Below, piece after piece: positions 7,763 to 17,968 of a stretch of DNA of 29,247 nt. The stretch is from positions 1-29,247 of the forward strand of contig JBAYVQ010000004.1 in NCBI GenBank assembly GCA_041674565.1, given 5' to 3'. The first letter of the stretch is position 1. The number at the start of each line of letters is the position of its first letter. Below the pieces are notes generated by a model. The model saw only the letters and a list, made by a program, of their open reading frames with translations, did no database searches and was not told the origin of the DNA. The translations under genes and the position numbers were made by a program. Source of the stretch: CALMFT01 sp041674565. Lineage in GTDB: Bacteria > Patescibacteriota > Gracilibacteria > Absconditabacterales > Absconditicoccaceae.

Positions 7763-9160
7763 TTAGATCTCAATCTTTACATGCAAACTTTCCTGTCTGA
7801 GTCTGTCCCCGTGACACAAATCGCATGGCTTTGTACCAAATAATGACTGAAACTCGGTACCAAGAATGCCTTTGTTGTACTGGTTGGTCAGCATATCTAC
7901 GATACCATTGTAGTAAAAGGTGTGTCGTTTGCCCATAGCACCCACTTTCATGAGCTCTTTATCTCCTTTGATAATGGTATCAGTAAACCATTCTGGTAAG
8001 GTATGCCGCACTTTGTTGTGATCTATCTCGTACTTGGATGCAAACTTAGTGAGGATTTGTTGTCATAGCGTGTTGTTTTGTCGTGGTATGACGGCTTTGA
8101 GGAAAGGTTGACTAGGATCGATAATCTGATTCAATTGCACATCGAGCATTTCACCAAGTCCATGACACATAGAGCAAGCTCACTCTGACCTATTGCTGGA
8201 GAAGTACTGCGTAGTAAACTCGGGATAGGTGATATTGCACTTGGGGCAGAAAATCTTGTCGGTAAACCATTGGATGGTTTGCTTGCTATCCTGTACATCT
8301 TTACCAATGTCTAGGCTCAGACTATCGTCTATCGTATCGCTATTGGAAGTGTAGTACAATCAGAATTTGTTATGCTCATTGAGCATCTTTACGATATCTT
8401 CTTTTAGCCTATCCATATTTTCAGCATTGAGTGTGATCCTATCGTAGATACCATAGACGTAGAAAGGTAGATGCTTTTCGGGAATGTTTGGAGACTCCAG
8501 ATAAAAGTACTCTACTAGCTGTGTCTTGTCATCATTGTCAAACAATACCAGATATCTAGTAAAACCATCTCACTTATCCATTTTGGTTCTGTTTTTTTTC
8601 ACGAACTTGAGGAAACTTGGACCGTCAGCATATTTACCCAATTCTGATATGATATATACTTTGTTGTCGTTAAATTGTTTGACGATAGCGCCCATAATGC
8701 TTTCTACAGACTGGGCTTTGATGGGATCGCCGCAAGAGTAGCAGTATGGTTGACCAAGTTTTGCAAACATGAGTCTGAGGTAGTCATCTATTTCCGTCAA
8801 TGTCCCCACGGTTGATCTGATATTGGCTACTCTCTTGTTTTGTTCAATCGCTATAGCAGGGCTAAGACCGCTAGAGTACTCGATATCTGGTCTTTCTCCC
8901 AAATTGAAAAACTGTCTGAGATAGCTACTCAGTGATTCGATATAACGAAATTGACCTTCTTTGTAGATGGTATCAAATGCCAATGATGATTTACCTGATC
9001 CAGAAACACCAGTAATAGTTACGATTTTGTTTTTTGGGAAGGTCACATCGATATCTTTCAGATTATTTGTATTTACTCATTTGAGCACTATTTGCTCGGC
9101 AAAACTAAACTGATTTGCTATGAGTGTCTCGGCTTTCTTATTTTGTTTGGTTTTGGGCAT
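7763..9160 (-). CDS. uvrA: UvrA, N-terminal half only (465 aa), probably non-functional as UvrA
   Basis: The start MPKTKQNKK is followed by a normal UvrA N terminus: ATP-binding core I with Walker A GVSGSGKSS (residues 51-59, Lys57), the UvrB-interaction region after SSGLSPAIAIEQ, a zinc module with CPKC and CSMC, and the CDLCHGDRLRQESL motif. Normal UvrA is about 940 residues. This frame stops right after that motif, before the LSGGE signature and Walker B of domain I and before all of domain II. The stop TAA is a real stop in table 25, and none of the sequence downstream resembles UvrA. Without its signature and second ATPase it cannot act as the nucleotide-excision damage sensor. It may be a decayed gene, a recombination product, or one half of a gene whose rest lies elsewhere. 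The stop sits in a perfect 15-bp palindrome (7757-7771). Confidence 0.9.
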
Positions 9161-9229
9161 AATAGGCGTACCAATATAAAGTATGAGGATATACAATAAG
9201 CTGATATAATCAACTTGAACCACTAATCA

Positions 9230-9246
9230 ACTTGATACTATCAAGT
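9230..9246. promoter_or_regulatory. 17-bp palindrome and 11-bp direct repeats between uvrA and tRNA-Cys
   Basis: ACTTGATA-C-TATCAAGT is a perfect palindrome. AATCAACTTGA occurs at 9208-9218 and again at 9225-9235, overlapping the palindrome by one half-site. The spacing of 17 bp and position between two divergent genes look like an operator; the regulator is unknown. Confidence 0.4.
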
Positions 9247-9269
9247 ACAAAATTACTATGATGCCTCAC

Positions 9270-9344
9270 GGTACTTTGGCAGAGTGGTCCAATGCAAGAG
9301 CCTGCAAAGCTCTCAAGCCACGGGTTCGAATCCCGTAGGTACCT
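9270..9344 (+). tRNA. tRNA-Cys (GCA), CCA not encoded
   Basis: The acceptor GGTACTT pairs with AGGTACC. The anticodon stem AGAGC/GCTCT encloses CTGCAAA (anticodon GCA), the T-loop is TTCGAAT, and the discriminator is U as usual for tRNA-Cys. AAT follows instead of CCA, unlike the two tRNAs upstream, so the cell must add the tail. Confidence 0.95.
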
Positions 9345-9381
9345 AATATCGTTACTGATGTTTGTATTATATCTTTTGAAG

Positions 9382-9407
9382 TCCTATTGCAAACAATAGG
9401 ATTTTTT
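9382..9407 (+). terminator. Terminator of tRNA-Cys
   Basis: TCCTATTG-CAAA-CAATAGGA is an 8-bp stem followed by six Ts, 38 nt after the tRNA. Confidence 0.85.
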
Positions 9408-9422
9408 GTTTCACTATAGCTC

Positions 9423-9689
9423 ATGAACTATTTCATCTACTATCTTATTGTCATTAACGTTGTGACGTTTGTGTTGCGAGGGGTTGATAAGCGGAAAGCT
9501 ACCCGTGGTGATTTTCGTATACCAGAAAATATACTGCTTTTGTGCGTATGATTGGGCGGTGCGGCTGGAGCGGTTTTTGGTATGAATTATTTCAGGCATA
9601 AAAGGGCTAAGGGCGAATTCCTGTGGAAATTGTGGCTTATCGTGCTTGTGCGACTGGCCTTAGCGATAGCTGCTTTGTTGTATGGATAG
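9423..9689 (+). CDS. DUF1294 family membrane protein, 88 aa
   Basis: The protein shows the DUF1294 pattern: an N-terminal span (about residues 2-17), the GVDKRKATRGDFRIPE motif (residues 20-35), a second span with one UGA-encoded Gly, the FRHKRAKGEF motif, and a final span (about 66-86). Typical length for the family is 85-100 residues. ATG 9423 follows the tRNA-Cys terminator by 15 nt, with a TATAGC box just before it, so transcription may start almost at the ATG. The function of the family is unknown. It ends 4 bp from the stop of the convergent minus-strand gene. Confidence 0.85.
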
Positions 9690-9693
9690 CAGA

Positions 9694-11313
9694 TTATGAT
9701 AGTGTATGTTTGGGTTTGAGGGGTTTGTTTATAGACTGGCGATAATTGAGATATGTTTCAAAATATTCTTTGGTGCACACTGGTACGGATGCTCATGCGG
9801 AACTTTTGCATATATCCTGAAAATATCATTGATGATTTTGAGCCGTGGACCATAACTTAAAATCTCTGACCTTTTGTTCGCCATCTCCATGATATTGCCC
9901 AAGAATTCATCTATCACTGAGACGGTAACATGTTGTCCTTTTTCATTGTACTATCAGTATTATTTCATTGACTCAATTTGGCATAATTGTCCTAGCATCT
10001 TCTTCTTTCTTCCTGATATTATTTTGAAAGATAAATTCACTAAATAGCTCTTCGGTACATGCTATAAATCACTTTCCGTGTGGCGGTTTGTAAGTATTGG
10101 GAAAATATCACTGCTTTCATTGTGCTCGTGACACAAATGAACTTCGCAGTTGATGTTCCGATCATATATAGTCTCAAAATATTCAAGCCGCTGAAGAGAT
10201 ACGAATCATTTTTTGTTTTGTGATTGGATCTGTGAAATAGATATCTTTTCATGACAGTGTGATCCTCGTATCTTCAGATTTTTTAATCAATTGGTGCTGT
10301 TTGACAAAGCGTTCAAAGAGCTGTTGTGATGCAAGAGGTATAGCTTGACCGTTTGAGCGAAAGCACAGTGATGGATAGTAACCATCTTTTTCGCTGATAG
10401 CGTTGTTCTCTACTCGCTCAAGAAATTTTTGACGAGCATTGTCACTGTCAATGACATACTCTGCTCGTATTCCGCTAGTGGCAATACGTACTACGTTGGT
10501 GGGTTTGTATTCATTTGGTAATGTAATGGCAAATGAGGCATCGTTGTGATCTACAATAATGTGCTGTCATAGGAAGAGAGTTTTGGGTATTACTTTTGTT
10601 TTTGTGATTTCTTTATTGATATTGTTAGTCCGTAGGGATATTTTGTTTGCTCGGAAATCAATTACTGACGATCTGTGTGATGTCATGAGATCTATTTTTG
10701 TTTTTTGTGTGATGTGTGCAAGGTCAATGATCTCGTGCACAATGTAGGTTGCCTCCTGTTGTTGGTTACATACAAATATTGTTTTTTTGTGACTGGGAAT
10801 AGGAATAATCAGGTAAGAAGATTTTCTTCGTTGGGTGTTGTGCAGATATCATCAGTAACAGATAAGGGAATTTGTCTGTATTCATGCTTCTTGTAAGCTG
10901 GCGAACATAAGTGATATTTTATTGTATTGCTGTTTGATTTCATGGCTTTCTGAAGTGGTTATTTGACCGCGCGATATGGTAATTGGTTCTAGGATACTTG
11001 CTTGCAGTTGTACGAAACCTGCTCATCGTAACTCGCAGATATATTGCTCATTAGTTTTGTTTTCGGTCATTAGTATCTCTTTGAGATTAGTGTATGTTTG
11101 TGGTGATACATTGGCACCACGAAGTATAGATTCGATGTCTTGACTAGTGCGTTGTGAGATCTGTTCGAGTAATATGGTTATCTCAAAAAAAAGCATATGT
11201 ATCTCTTTGTTTGTTGCTTTTGTTGCGTGCTGTATGAGTGCGTGTAGTTTTTGGATGCGATCACGTAGCGAAGCCGTGGGGTCTGAAGATGATTGAAACA
11301 AAAGAGATGGCAT
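9694..11313 (-). CDS. Hypothetical protein, 539 aa
   Basis: A continuous frame appears only when TGA is read as glycine (about a dozen UGA codons). It covers a stretch that otherwise shows only scattered short ORFs. The N-terminal 95 residues are helical and Gln/Ile-rich (KLHALIQHATKATNKEIHM); the rest is mixed alpha/beta with no membrane segment or signal peptide. There are several Cys (ICELRG, LICYGG, FVCNQQQEA, PSLCFRS) but no spaced metal-binding pattern, and no nucleotide-binding or catalytic motif I can name. It has its own strong promoter (11345-11372) and a leader hairpin, so it is expressed as a single gene after miaB. I do not recognise the family. Confidence 0.75.
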
Positions 11314-11326
11314 GTGTTTTGGATAT

Positions 11327-11342
11327 ACTGAATGAAATCAGT
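11327..11342. promoter_or_regulatory. Inverted repeat in the leader of the 539-aa gene
   Basis: ACTGA-ATGAAA-TCAGT lies directly after the -10 box, around the predicted transcription start and 14 nt before the ATG. It could be an operator or a 5' hairpin. Confidence 0.35.
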
Positions 11343-11344
11343 AT

Positions 11345-11372
11345 TTTATACATTTTCTACTGTATTTGTCAA
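11345..11372 (-). promoter_or_regulatory. Sigma-70-type promoter of the 539-aa gene
   Basis: On the minus strand TTGACA (11367-11372), 16 nt, TATAAA (11345-11350). The -35 context (TATTGACAAAT) is the same as in the promoter at 794-821. Confidence 0.75.
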
Positions 11373-11382
11373 TACATGCCTT

Positions 11383-12855
11383 TTATGCAATCTGCCCAAA
11401 TAACTTAAATGCTTCAGATCATGTTATAGCTACGCTAGCAAATTCTCCCGTACCCAGAGTGTTTCACTGTGGGTCTATCACGATGTTTTTCATGTTATCG
11501 GTATAACCAAAATACTGTCCGTTCTTGAGTTTTCTGGTTATCATGATATCCTTACTACTACCTATCTCTTGGATATTGTTTTCTTGAGATATGCGTCTGA
11601 GTTGCTCGTTGAGTGCATTTCGTCTTTGTTTTTTGACTATTTTGCTGATGTTGTCTTTGTATTTTTTGGCACCAATCGTCCCAGGGCGGGGAGAATATAT
11701 CCCTATGTATATCATATCAAACCTGGCATATTGGGCTAACTCTAGACTCTGATTGAAATCTTCTTCAGTTTCATCTGGAAATCACACAATGATGTCTGAC
11801 GTAATGCTGATGGGTCTTTTGAGTTTCCTGATATTGTCTACAAAGCTGCGATAATCTGATGCTGTATATCATCTAAACATGTTCCTCAGTACAGTATCGC
11901 TTCCCGATTGTAGCGGCATGTGGATGTGTGGACACATTTTGGGTTCGTTTTCATGAAGTTCTAGTAACTCTTGAGAAAAGAAAGTAGGGTAGGGTGATGT
12001 ATATCTGAGCCATTTGAGTCATGGCAGAGCTAGGATTTTTTTACAAATTGTTACAAATTCTGGATGTTTGTTTACGATCTGACCCAGTAACACTATCTCT
12101 TGTATTCATAGCGCCAGATGGTGCTTTGCTTCGTTGACAATATCATCCACAGCGCGATTATTTTCCAGTCCCCTCGCATAGGGCACAATGCAATATGCAC
12201 AAAATTGTGAACATCAGGTAGATATAGGCACGTAGGCTGTCTTGGTGTTGACGCTCAGGAGTTGATTGGAGTCGTGAGGTATGATCGAGGAGTACTCGTT
12301 GGTCAGATTGTTGTCTACGTGTACGTCGTAACCCAACCTAGATGCCAATAGTGGTAGGAAACCAGTATCATCTATGCGGAAAAATAATTCGATATTGTTG
12401 AATTGTTGATGGAGTGTTGATCGCAATGGGCTAAATGCGTGATTGATATACAGCACATTATCATAATCTTGTACCATTCTCAGTTCATCTTCAAAATCAC
12501 CCAGTCCTACGATGGCAGGGTCGGTATTTTGGATGCCTCATACAAAGTTCCCTGTCCTAATCTTGGCCGCTGCGCCTGTCTTTGCTTTGCGTACTTTGCT
12601 GTTCTTGAGGTAGTGTTGGACCATACAGCCAGTCATCCATACTTTCTGATTATTTTTGATTTCCAACATTTTACCTGTTACTTTATCCTCAGATTTTTGT
12701 CTTACAGAACAAGTATCGAAAATAACCAGATCAGCATCGGCAATATCACTTACGTAAACCATACCAGCATGAGTAAGTACGGCTTTTATCCTTGCACTAT
12801 CTGCGTAATTCATCTGACAACCATAGATGAGTATGTGAAATTTGGTTCCTGACAC
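11383..12855 (-). CDS. miaB: MiaB, tRNA 2-methylthio-N6-isopentenyladenosine synthase, 490 aa
   Basis: This radical-SAM methylthiotransferase adds the 2-methylthio group to i6A37 of tRNAs. All parts are visible. The N-terminal MTTase domain has its three cluster cysteines C13 (YGCQMN), C49 (DTCSVR) and C77 (TGCMVQ). The radical-SAM motif C215-x3-C219-x2-C222 (GCSQFCAYC, its first Gly encoded by UGA) follows, then the MPLQSGSD and SDIIVGFPDET motifs, and a C-terminal TRAM domain (about 425-490). The start is GTG 12855; no ATG exists upstream in frame and this gives the usual distance to YGCQMN. About 110 residues separate the third MTTase cysteine from the radical-SAM motif, slightly longer than in E. 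coli. Two internal UGAs split the gene under the standard code. Confidence 0.95.
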
Positions 12856-12980
12856 AGCTTGCTGATTATGAGCTAAATGATTGATAATCAGAACAATATC
12901 GATCTGTCATTTGCATTCAATATGATTTTGTATGTTATGTAATATAGTGATAAGATTATTTGTTTTATGCACGACACATA

Positions 12981-13010
12981 CAAAAACCTCCAAGTAGTTG
13001 GAGGTTTTTG
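12981..13010. terminator. Strong bidirectional terminator
   Basis: AAAAACCTCCAA-GTAG-TTGGAGGTTTTT is a 12-bp perfect stem with T-runs in both directions. On the minus strand it ends the gyrB operon 20 nt after the small gene at 13030. Confidence 0.85.
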
Positions 13011-13029
13011 TATTGTTCGTTACAGGAAA

Positions 13030-13410
13030 TTAGTTTGATGAATGAAATATGCTTGCTTGCACTAAGAGCTGTTGTATATCATCTGTTGTCTTTGCTATGG
13101 TACGCTGTAGATGATTTACCATAGATTGATGCGGTTGATACTGATGCGTGCGCAATAGTTTTTTCCGATCGCTCTTGAGTTGCAGTCGATCTGATTCAAG
13201 ACAGGATCAAATGTATATGGATTGTTTGTTGAATTTAGCTGGCATCTCCTGAAGGATCTCAGCGATTGACTTGTTTCCGTTGATGGCAACTGCCTCTATG
13301 GATCGCTCTTTCTGCTTGTTGGGTTGATTGATTTCGTGGCAGAAAAAGACTCCTACCAATGGTGATCAGCTTATTTTCTTATTTGTGCTATAGTTGGTGA
13401 GTTGAATCAT
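13030..13410 (-). CDS. Hypothetical protein cotranscribed with gyrB, 126 aa
   Basis: The frame contains two UGA codons and ends at TAA. Its ATG lies 9 nt after the gyrB stop, and a strong terminator follows the stop by 20 nt, so gyrB and this gene form one transcript. The N-terminal half looks beta/alpha (SPLVGVFFCHEINQPNKQ; NGNKSIAEILQEMPAKFNKQ) and the C-terminal half is a long polar helix rich in Gln, His and Lys. No catalytic motif, signal or membrane segment is visible, and I do not recognise the family. Linkage to gyrB hints at a DNA-related role, but that is only an inference. Confidence 0.75.
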
Positions 13411-13419
13411 CTTAGTATA

Positions 13420-15321
13420 TTATACATCCAATTCTCTAACGTTTTTGGCATGGCTGAGGATGAAATGTTTCCTACTATCAGTATCTTCTCCCATGAGAAT
13501 TCTGAATAACTTGTCCGCCTCTTCTGCATCTTCGATGTTTACTTTTTTGATGCTGCGACTCTCTGGATTCATGGTAGTATCTGCCAATTGATCGTAGTTC
13601 ATCTCTCCAAGTCCCTTATACCTCTGGAATTCATACTTTCCTTCAAAGCCATTTTCGGTAGCGAGTTCTTCTAGTGTTTTCTCTCCTGGGTCATAGATAT
13701 AGACTTCCTTTTTGCCAGCACTTATTTTGTACAATGGTGGCATAGCGATATACACGTGCCCTTCATCGAGCAATGGTCTCATATAACGATAAAAGAAAGT
13801 AAGGAGTAGTGTGCGGATATGGGCTCCATCAACATCGGCATCGGTCATGATAATGATCTTACCATATCTCAACTTACTCATATCGATTCCATCTTTGATT
13901 CCTATACCAATACTGGTGATCAGAGCCTTGACTTCATTGTTTGCCAAGATGGACTGAATTGTTGCTCTCTCGGTATTGAGAATTTTACCTCTGAGTGGCA
14001 GGATGGCTTGAAAATGTGCATCACGTCCTTGTTTTGCTGAGCCTCACGCTGAGTCACCCTCTACGATAAACAGCTCTGCATTCATCCTATTCTTGCTGTT
14101 GCAGTCTGTCAATTTGCCTGGTAATACGCCAGCAGTAAGCGGAGACTTTCTCAATACTGTTTCTCTAGCTAGTTTTGCTGCCATCCTGGCTTTGGCACTC
14201 AATTGGATCTTTTCCATAAGTCTCATAAACTCAGGCTCATTCTCGTTGAAGTATTTGCTAAGACCTTCATAAGTCAGTGCTTCCACCTCCTTACGTATGT
14301 AGCTATTTCATAATCTTCCTTTAGTTTGTCCTTCAAATTCTGGATTTGGTACTTTTACTGTGACGATAGCATACAATCCATCAGAAATATCTGAAGCAAC
14401 AAACTCGCCCACTTTGCCGTCAATCTGTCCTTTTGCTTTCGCTATCTCGTTGATGACTCTCAATAAACCATCCTTGAAACCATTGAGATGAGTACCTCAG
14501 TCTGGTGTGTTGATATTGTTTACAAATGATAATATATTGCTGCTAGTACTGTCGATGTAGTTGAACGCTATGTCTGTAGCGAGTTGATCTGATTCATTTC
14601 CCAATCTTACAGGCGTGATGACGGTTTTTTGATCTTCGGTCATGGCTTTGATCCAAGTACCGATCCCTCATTCAAAATAGTATCTTTCTTTTTTATTGTT
14701 TGCCTCATCTATTACCGTAAAAGTAGTTCCTGGTGTCAAATAAGCAGTCTGGCGATATTTGGTAAATACTTGATGTGCATTGTATTTTGTGGTTTCAAAA
14801 ATCAATGGGTCTGCCAAGAATCTTACCGTAGTCCCACTAAGATTGCTATCTCAGACTATTCTCAATTCTCCTAGTGCTTTACCGCGACTAAACTCCATGA
14901 AGTGAAGTTTACCATCTTTGTGGACATATACCTCGAGTTTTTCTGAAAGGGCGTTTACCACGCTCGCTCCCACACCGTGTAATCATCAAGATATTTTATA
15001 AGCTGACTTTTCAAACTTACCACCAGCGTGAAGTACTGTAAATACAGTCTCTACCGTTGATCTTCCTGTCTTGGGGTGGATATCTACTGGTATACCACGT
15101 CCATCATCGTAGCACTCTACTCGACCATCAGCGCAAAGCTTGATAGTGATATGGTGACAGTGATCAGCCAGTGCTTCATCAATAGCATTGTCTACTACTT
15201 CTGTAATGAGATGATGTAAACCTCTTACATCTGTGCTACCGATATACATTCATGGTCTTTGTCTTACTGGCTCCAATCCTTCTAGAACTATAATCGAGCT
15301 ACTATCATACACTTGTGACAT
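13420..15321 (-). CDS. gyrB: DNA gyrase subunit B, 633 aa
   Basis: GyrB supplies the ATPase and part of the cleavage core of gyrase. The GHKL ATPase domain is complete: RPGMYIGST, EVVDNAIDEA, DDGRGIP, a glycine-rich lid beginning GGLHGVGASVVNALS (first glycines encoded by UGA) and TTVRFLADP. The Toprim domain carries FIVEGDSAGGSA (about residues 418-430), the DADVDGAHIRTLLLTFFYR metal motif (about 490-510) and YKGLGEMN. Length equals a normal Gram-positive-type GyrB without the E. coli insert. ATG 15321 is preceded by A-rich leader without a Shine-Dalgarno site. A weak promoter (TTGCTT, 16 nt, TATATG at 15364-15391) could start RNA near 15357. The partner gyrA is 11 kb away on the other strand. 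ParE is the alternative; GLHHLITEVVDN and the presence of a GyrA-like partner favour GyrB. Confidence 0.95.
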
Positions 15322-15343
15322 CGTTTTTTGATAAAATAAAAAT

Positions 15344-15361
15344 AGGCTGAATGAACAGCCT
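15344..15361 (-). terminator. Hairpin between the sugar-transferase operon and gyrB
   Basis: On the minus strand AGGCTG-TTCATT-CAGCCT is followed by ATTTTTATTTT. It follows the stop at 15393 by 31 nt and precedes the gyrB ATG by 22 nt. It can serve as the terminator of the upstream operon, or act as an attenuator for read-through into gyrB. Confidence 0.6.
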
Positions 15362-15392
15362 ACCATATAATTATCTTACCCGCAAAAGCAAT

Positions 15393-15668
15393 TTATAGAT
15401 TACTGTTCGCACTTGTTTGATCTCACTCGTCAAAGATTTCATTAAGGGTTTTTTCTGCAAATTTGTAAGCAGCGACACCTCCTAGTCAAAGCGTAGCTAC
15501 CAATTCTAAACCGTATCTAGGATGACCCATGGATTGAGAATTGAGCACAATATCTATAGCTCAGGCGAGAAATCATAATGTAGTAAGGATCATGACAGCA
15601 TTTTTTTTATTATTTTTGTCATGCAAAATATTGCTTACTTTAGGATTGTTTCGGAAACGGAATTGCAT
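15393..15668 (-). CDS. Small membrane protein, 91 aa
   Basis: The frame needs five UGA-encoded glycines, two of them inside the membrane segments. A basic N terminus (MQFRFRNNPKVSNILHDKNNKK) precedes two predicted spans at about residues 24-43 (MILTTLGFLAGAIDIVL) and 53-69 (LELVATLGLGGVAAYKF), then an acidic tail. It starts 23 nt after the sugar-transferase stop in the same direction, so the two are probably cotranscribed. No family is recognised. It could be a small envelope factor working with the glycan enzyme, which is an inference from context only. Confidence 0.7.
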
Positions 15669-15691
15669 GGTATGAGAGGATGATAGCTAAA

Positions 15692-17059
15692 TTATCTACC
15701 CTTGAAGAGTACTTTTACAGTAGCAATAATAATGTAAAAGTCAAATGCAAGAGTCCAGTTTTGGATATAATAGAGGTCAAATTTGGCTTCGTCAGAGAAA
15801 GGGAGCTTATCGCGACCGTAGATTTGTGAATAGCATGTCATCCCTGGCTTTACCACCAACAATCTCTTCATCCGTGATGCATATCTCGCTACTTCAAAAT
15901 CCAGATGCGGTCTTGGTCATACGATACTCATATCGCCCTTGAGGATGCATCGCAAAGAGGGGAGTTCGTCTATACTATACTTGCGTATAAATCTTCCAAT
16001 TGGTGTTATCCTTGGATCGTTGGCTATCTTTTGTAGTTCTCCTTTTCTGACGTTGAGTTCACTATCCTGTAGTTTTTTCCAATACTCTTCCGACTGCGTA
16101 GTCCCAAAATACTCGCCAGTACAGTACTCTAGTCTCATTGATCTAAACTTGATATAATCAAAAGATACTCCGTTTCTGCCTATCCTCTTATGTCTGTAAA
16201 ATATAGGTCATTTATCAAATAACCAGATGATTATAACGGTCATAAGCATGATGGGACTGAGGATAATGAGCCCCAATGACGATCAGATTATATCACATAT
16301 TCTTTTGATAACACCATCTCGCTCAGTGATAGTATTGGTACGATACTGCAATCACAGTATAGGTCCGAGCCTTGTGATCTGATAGTTGAGATCATCCAGG
16401 AGCATTCATTCCGCCAGGTGCAAAAAAGCAGATCAGGCTATATTGGTCTTGTCCGCAATATACTGTAGATGGTCTCTGGGTATATCTCATACAAGTATGA
16501 CGTAGTGCGGTTTGTGTTGTTGTATCTGTTGTTTGATATCTAAGTTTTCTTGATAGGGGACCTGATGGATGTGATATTGCTCAAAGTGATTGAGATCTTT
16601 GCTGATATCCGTACTATGGCTATTGTTGATAATAAGAATAATCTGATGAAACGGCGGTACTATAGCGTCGATAAAGATATCAATAATAAACATAAGAACG
16701 CTGCTAATGAGTACTCCGAACACGATGACAAGCCTAGATATACCATAGAGGAAGACGACGCCACTGCCAAAATACGCCAAAAATGTTATCGTAATGAGCC
16801 GTATGACTATACTATCAAAAAATGATCTCACGTAATTGGTATTGGGTTGTTTGATGGGGTAAAGATTCCTGAGGATCCCTATAGATACAAACATACCAGC
16901 ACTGAGCACACCATAGAGCATTGTTTCGTCCAGATTGAGAACGGGTATATGGAGCTGTGTAAATGGTATAAGATCCGTGTAACTACGCGTAAGATATGCT
17001 AGATAGAAACTAGCACATATGATGATAAAATGAAAGACTGACCTGATGATAGATTGCAT
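15692..17059 (-). CDS. Polyprenyl-phosphate sugar-1-phosphate transferase (exopolysaccharide initiating enzyme), 455 aa
   Basis: It belongs to the bacterial sugar transferase family (WbaP/RfbP/CpsE type), which moves a sugar-1-phosphate from a nucleotide sugar to undecaprenyl phosphate at the inner membrane and so starts capsule, EPS or glycoprotein glycan synthesis. The N-terminal third has four membrane spans (about residues 5-22, 45-63, 78-100, 104-125). A cytosolic nucleotide-binding-like region follows, then a further hydrophobic segment before the catalytic domain (about 265-455). That domain shows KRICDIIGS, GPIFYRHKRIGRNG, YIKFRSM, ITPIGRFIRKYSIDELP and GDMSIVGPRP, whose last Gly is UGA-encoded. 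Length is normal for the family. Two UGA-split ORFs are in one frame. The substrate sugar cannot be told. Confidence 0.9.
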
Positions 17060-17088
17060 TGTATGATAGGTGCTACGGTGTGTTTGCT

Positions 17089-17109
17089 AAAAAAAGCGAC
17101 TAAGTCGCT
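17089..17109 (-). terminator. Terminator of clpP
   Basis: AGCGAC-TTA-GTCGCT followed by seven Ts on the minus strand, 38 nt after the clpP stop. Confidence 0.85.
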
Positions 17110-17147
17110 CCATAATAATACCTTTGGGATTGATTACAATAGGTCTT

Positions 17148-17756
17148 TTACTCGATTGCTCATATTTCTTTCCATAGATCGTATGCCCCAATAACTTTGT
17201 CTACTAAGCCATATTCTACGGCTTGCTCTGCTGTGAGATAATTGTCTCTGTCGGTATCTTTTTCTACTTTGCTGAGTGGTTGACCAGAGTGATAAGCGAG
17301 TATCTGATTCATTCTTTTTTTGGTAGCGATAACATGTCTTGCGCCGATTTCTATATCGCTTGCTTGACCTTGCACACCAGACAATGGCTGATGGATCATT
17401 ACTTCGCTATGCGGCAATATAAATCTTTTGCCTTTGGTGCCCGCTGCGATGATAACGCTTGCCATGCTCGCTGCCATGCCCAGACCAACAGTGACGATAT
17501 CATTACTAACAAATTGCATAGTGTCGTAGATAGACATGCCAGAAATCACTGAGCCTCCTGGACTGTTGATGTAGATGATGATATCTTTTTTGGGATCTTT
17601 TTTGTTTAGATATAATAACTGAGCGTTAACAAGTGTAGCCATGTTGTCATCCACTTCTCCATGAAGATAAATGATCCTGTCTTCCACAAGTCTTGAGAAA
17701 ATATCCCACACTCTTTCTCCACTTGCTGTTTTTTCTATAATTGATGGTACGTACAT
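17148..17756 (-). CDS. clpP: ATP-dependent Clp protease proteolytic subunit, 202 aa
   Basis: ClpP forms the barrel-shaped serine protease that degrades proteins fed by Clp ATPases. The catalytic triad is intact: Ser97 in GLGMAASMAS, His122 in MIHQP and Asp171 in DTDRDNYLTA. The oligomer region IIIYINSPGGSV and the PHSEVMIHQPLSG motif are also present. Reading TGA as Gly adds only four residues (Gly-Ala-Ile-Glu) at the C terminus. ATG 17756 gives a normal N terminus (VPSIIEKTASGERVWDIFSRL). No Clp ATPase gene is adjacent. Upstream lies a repeat-rich spacer in which I see no clear promoter. Confidence 0.97.
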
Positions 17757-17761
17757 AAAGG

Positions 17762-17811
17762 TATGAGTTATGAGTTAAAAGTTATGAGTAGGGACGCGTG
17801 GCAATGCGTCC
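17762..17811. repeat. TATGAGT repeats followed by a REP-like palindrome
   Basis: TATGAGT occurs three times (17762, 17769, 17783). It is followed at once by GTAGGGACGCGTGGCAATGCG, in which GGACGC (17792-17797) pairs with GCGTCC (17806-17811). A similar GTAGGGACGCATGG unit recurs near 18002. These are dispersed-repeat types, not gene parts. Confidence 0.55.
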
Positions 17812-17968
17812 AAAAATAAGGACGTATGACATTGCACCCACACTACCAGTAGAGTTTATTGATCGACCTGAAAATTACAAGATAATCAGAAAAAGCATGC
17901 TTTGCTCCCTATGCTTGACCTATACAAAATGTTTTTTTGATGTATAGATTGATGTAAACTCTCCCCAA

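Noticed and set aside
9729..9917. Minus-strand ORF of 62 aa ending at 9729
   Set aside because: It is out of frame with the 539-aa gene, which continues through this stretch to a TAA at 9694 when TGA is read as Gly.
12439..12852. 137-aa plus-strand ORF opposite miaB
   Set aside because: miaB on the minus strand has all its cysteine motifs here; the plus-strand frame is a shadow.
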